From Planctomycetales bacterium (GTDB lineage: Bacteria > Planctomycetota > Planctomycetia > Isosphaerales > Isosphaeraceae), in assembly GCA_027435495.1 (NCBI GenBank), contig DAHZZC010000287.1, forward strand, positions 1-9,804: DNA of 9,804 nucleotides, given 5' to 3'. The notes under the pieces are model-generated. The model was not told the DNA's origin and did no database searches. It worked only from the letters and a program-made list of their open reading frames with translations. This document shows, in pieces, positions 8,200-9,804 of the stretch. A program made the translations under genes and the position numbers. Position 1 is the first letter of the stretch. Each line of letters opens with the position of its first letter.

Positions 8200-9617
8200 C
8201 CGCGCCGGGCCTCGTCAAGCAGGCGGCCGTCGGCTCCGATCAGCCGGACGAGCATCGGCATTGAGCCGACCGCGTGCGTCGAGCAGCTCAGGCAAGGGTC
8301 GAACGCGCGGATGCCGGCCTCCAGTCGGTTCAAAACGCCCTCGGCAATCGTCGGGCCATCGATGAAACGCTCGGCGATCTGCTGGACGGTCCGGTTCATC
8401 GCTAGGCCATTCTGGCCGGTTGCGATGATGAGGTTGACGCGGACCATCCGGCCGTGCTCGTCGACGTTGTAATGGTGAAACAGTGTCCCGCGCGGGGCCT
8501 CGCTCACGCCGACACCCTCCAGCCGGTTGATCCCCGCCCGGGCGCGGATGTGGTCCGAGAGGACGTCAGAATCCTCGATCGCTTCGGCAATTCCCTCAAC
8601 GCCCGCCAGGATCTCGATCAGCCGTGCCTGATGATACAGGAACGACGAGGACGCCGTGCCGAACCGGTCGCGGAACTCCAGACGCTCGCGCTCGGCCAGT
8701 TCGGTTGGCATCCGATCGCAGAGATTCAGCCGGGCCAGCGGACCGACCCGGTAGATGCCGTCGGGATAGCCCATCGGTTTATAATAGGGAAACTTCAAGT
8801 AAGAATCGGACTGGGTCGCCTCGCCGATGTAGTCCATGTAGCGCTGGGGGTCGAGGCGGTCGGCAACAATCCCTCCCTGAGCGTCGACGACTCGAATCCA
8901 TCCGTCGTGATGCTCCCAGGTCCCGTCGTCGCCGACGAGCCCGAGGAACAGTGAGGGGAAATTGCCGAAGCATTCGGCCTCGTCGCGATAGCGATCGAGC
9001 AGGCCCTTGAACCGGCCGAGGGCGTCGAGGACGGTTGCCTTGACCTCGGGGATCCACGCACGAATCGCGGCGCGACCGGCCTCGGTGAGCGGCTGGCGCA
9101 CCCCGCCCGGGACGGACCAATCGGGATGCACCTTCTTCCCGCCGAGGTGCTCGATGATCTCCTGGCCGAACTGGCGGAGCCGGATGCCACCGCGGGCAAG
9201 TTCGCGATCGGCGGCGATCAGGCCGAAGACGTTTCTCTGCGCGGGGTCGGAATCGAAGCCGAGGATCAGGTCGGGCGCGCTGAGGTGGAAGAAGCTCAGA
9301 GCATGCGATTGCACAATCTGTGCCAGGTTCATCAGACGGCGGAGCTTGATCGCGGCAGGCGGCGGCGCCACCGAGAGAATCCGATCACCCGCCTTTGCCG
9401 AGGTCAGGAGGTGGCTCACCGGGCAGATCCCGCAGACACGCGCCGTGATCGCGGCCATCTCCCAGAGCGGGCGCCCGACGCAGAACCGCTCGAACCCGCG
9501 GAACTCCGCGACGTGGAACCGCGCGTCGACGACCTTCCCGTCGTCGCCGAGCTGGATGGTGATCTTCGCGTGCCCCTCGATCCGGGTCACGGGGTCGATG
9601 ACGATGCGAGTGGCCAT
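8196..9617 (-). CDS. hoxH: NiFe hydrogenase large subunit HoxH (bidirectional, NAD(P)-linked)
   Basis: This 473-residue catalytic subunit carries the NiFe(CN)2CO centre that interconverts H2 with protons and electrons. In HoxEFUYH enzymes the electrons pass through HoxY to an NAD(P)-reducing diaphorase in the cytoplasm. The N-terminal VIDPVTRIEGHAKI includes Glu14. The first cysteine pair is Cys62/Cys65 in RVCGICPVSH and the second is Cys442/Cys445 in DPCLSCSTH, with His448. After His448 a 25-residue tail remains, the part HoxW would remove. Long stretches such as RRLMNLAQIVQSHALSFFHL, GIRLRQFGQEIIEHLGGKK and the PGGVR motif place it with group 3d HoxH rather than membrane-bound uptake enzymes. 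GAGG is 5 nt before the ATG at 9617. The electron-transfer partners are not in the window; the gene just upstream is an insertion-sequence fragment. Confidence 0.95.
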   Translation of the reverse strand: MATRIVIDPVTRIEGHAKITIQLGDDGKVVDARFHVAEFRGFERFCVGRPLWEMAAITARVCGICPVSHLLTSAKAGDRILSVAPPPAAIKLRRLMNLAQIVQSHALSFFHLSAPDLILGFDSDPAQRNVFGLIAADRELARGGIRLRQFGQEIIEHLGGKKVHPDWSVPGGVRQPLTEAGRAAIRAWIPEVKATVLDALGRFKGLLDRYRDEAECFGNFPSLFLGLVGDDGTWEHHDGWIRVVDAQGGIVADRLDPQRYMDYIGEATQSDSYLKFPYYKPMGYPDGIYRVGPLARLNLCDRMPTELAERERLEFRDRFGTASSSFLYHQARLIEILAGVEGIAEAIEDSDVLSDHIRARAGINRLEGVGVSEAPRGTLFHHYNVDEHGRMVRVNLIIATGQNGLAMNRTVQQIAERFIDGPTIAEGVLNRLEAGIRAFDPCLSCSTHAVGSMPMLVRLIGADGRLLDEARRG

Positions 9618-9622
9618 GATAA

Positions 9623-9626
9623 CCTC
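9623..9626 (-). promoter_or_regulatory. Ribosome binding site of hoxH next to the insertion-sequence end
   Basis: GAGG on the minus strand lies 5 nt before the hoxH ATG. It sets the hoxH start and shows that translation initiation is intact, although the transposase stop (9654-9656) is only 28 bp further upstream. The insertion-sequence terminus should lie between this site and about 9653, unless the site itself was supplied by the element. Confidence 0.6.
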
Positions 9627-9653
9627 GGGCGAACCAGGGCTTTGAAGGTGGAG

Positions 9654-9804
9654 TTATGTACTCCCTTTCCTTTTATCCAGTAGTTTTGCCGTGGAGACGT
9701 GCTTGATCTTCGCCCCGCTCTCCCGCTTGGGCTGCGGACGCTTCGGGCCACGGACCTGCTTGCGGTAGGCCGACAAGCGGATTCCGGCGGCCAAGTCCAG
9801 CAGT
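9654..9804 (-). CDS. Transposase C-terminus, IS4-like (partial at window edge)
   Basis: On the minus strand the frame is open from the right edge to a TAA at 9654-9656, giving the last 49 residues. They begin LLDLAAGIRLSAYRKQ. A very basic tail follows, with RGPKRPQPKRE and then KHVSTAKLLDKRKGST. The GPK-P-PKR block followed by HVSTAKLL is how I recall planctomycete IS4-family transposases ending; no catalytic residues are in view, so the family is a recognition call only. The rest of the element lies outside the window, so whether it is intact cannot be told. A 5-bp hairpin, GGAGT/ACTCC (9650-9664), overlaps the stop codon. The gene points the same way as hoxH and ends 36 bp before its start, so read-through could drive hoxH. 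Confidence 0.6.
   Translation of the reverse strand, partial: LLDLAAGIRLSAYRKQVRGPKRPQPKRESGAKIKHVSTAKLLDKRKGST

Overview
This GC-rich window has seven complete genes and two genes cut by its edges. They lie close together on both strands. It looks like a chromosomal segment from a planctomycete, most likely the Isosphaeraceae. That placement is an inference from high GC, the style of the secreted amidase, the Gly/Tyr-rich exported protein and the basic tail of the edge transposase. No rRNA or other taxonomic marker is present.

Left part (1-3861). The 3' end of an unrecognised plus-strand gene runs in from the left edge and stops at 640. Two bases later it meets the stop of a minus-strand Bcr/CflA-type MFS drug exporter (643-1881). 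Upstream of that, on the same strand, is a full-length ABC-F ATPase of the Uup type (2032-3828), probably a translation or DNA-associated factor rather than a transporter. A short GC-rich hairpin overlaps the uup stop codon.

Middle part (3829-6663). After a gene-poor stretch of about 270 bp comes a small exported Gly/Tyr-rich protein (4096-4488, minus). It is divergent from a Tat-exported amidase-signature hydrolase (4695-6464, plus). The roughly 200 bp between them hold a strong bulged hairpin/inverted repeat (4591-4631). Its right arm overlaps the -35 box of a good sigma70-like promoter aimed at the amidase. Downstream of the amidase, the convergent gap to the next gene holds a GC hairpin and then two facing arrays of degenerate 7-bp repeats, which together form a long imperfect inverted repeat.

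Right part (6664-9804). Three minus-strand genes read leftwards: hoxH, the NiFe catalytic subunit of a bidirectional NAD(P)-linked (group 3d-type) hydrogenase; hoxW, its maturation endopeptidase, overlapping hoxH by 4 bp; and, 75 bp further on, an exported metallo-beta-lactamase-fold hydrolase. Only 36 bp upstream of hoxH, in the same orientation, is the 3' end of what looks like an IS4-type transposase gene. The small subunit and diaphorase genes (hoxY, hoxEFU) are therefore not directly next to hoxH here. They lie beyond the insertion sequence, lie elsewhere, or are missing.

I do not see a new multi-gene system. The points most worth following are the inverted heptamer arrays, the hairpin/operator in the amidase promoter, and the insertion sequence abutting hoxH.
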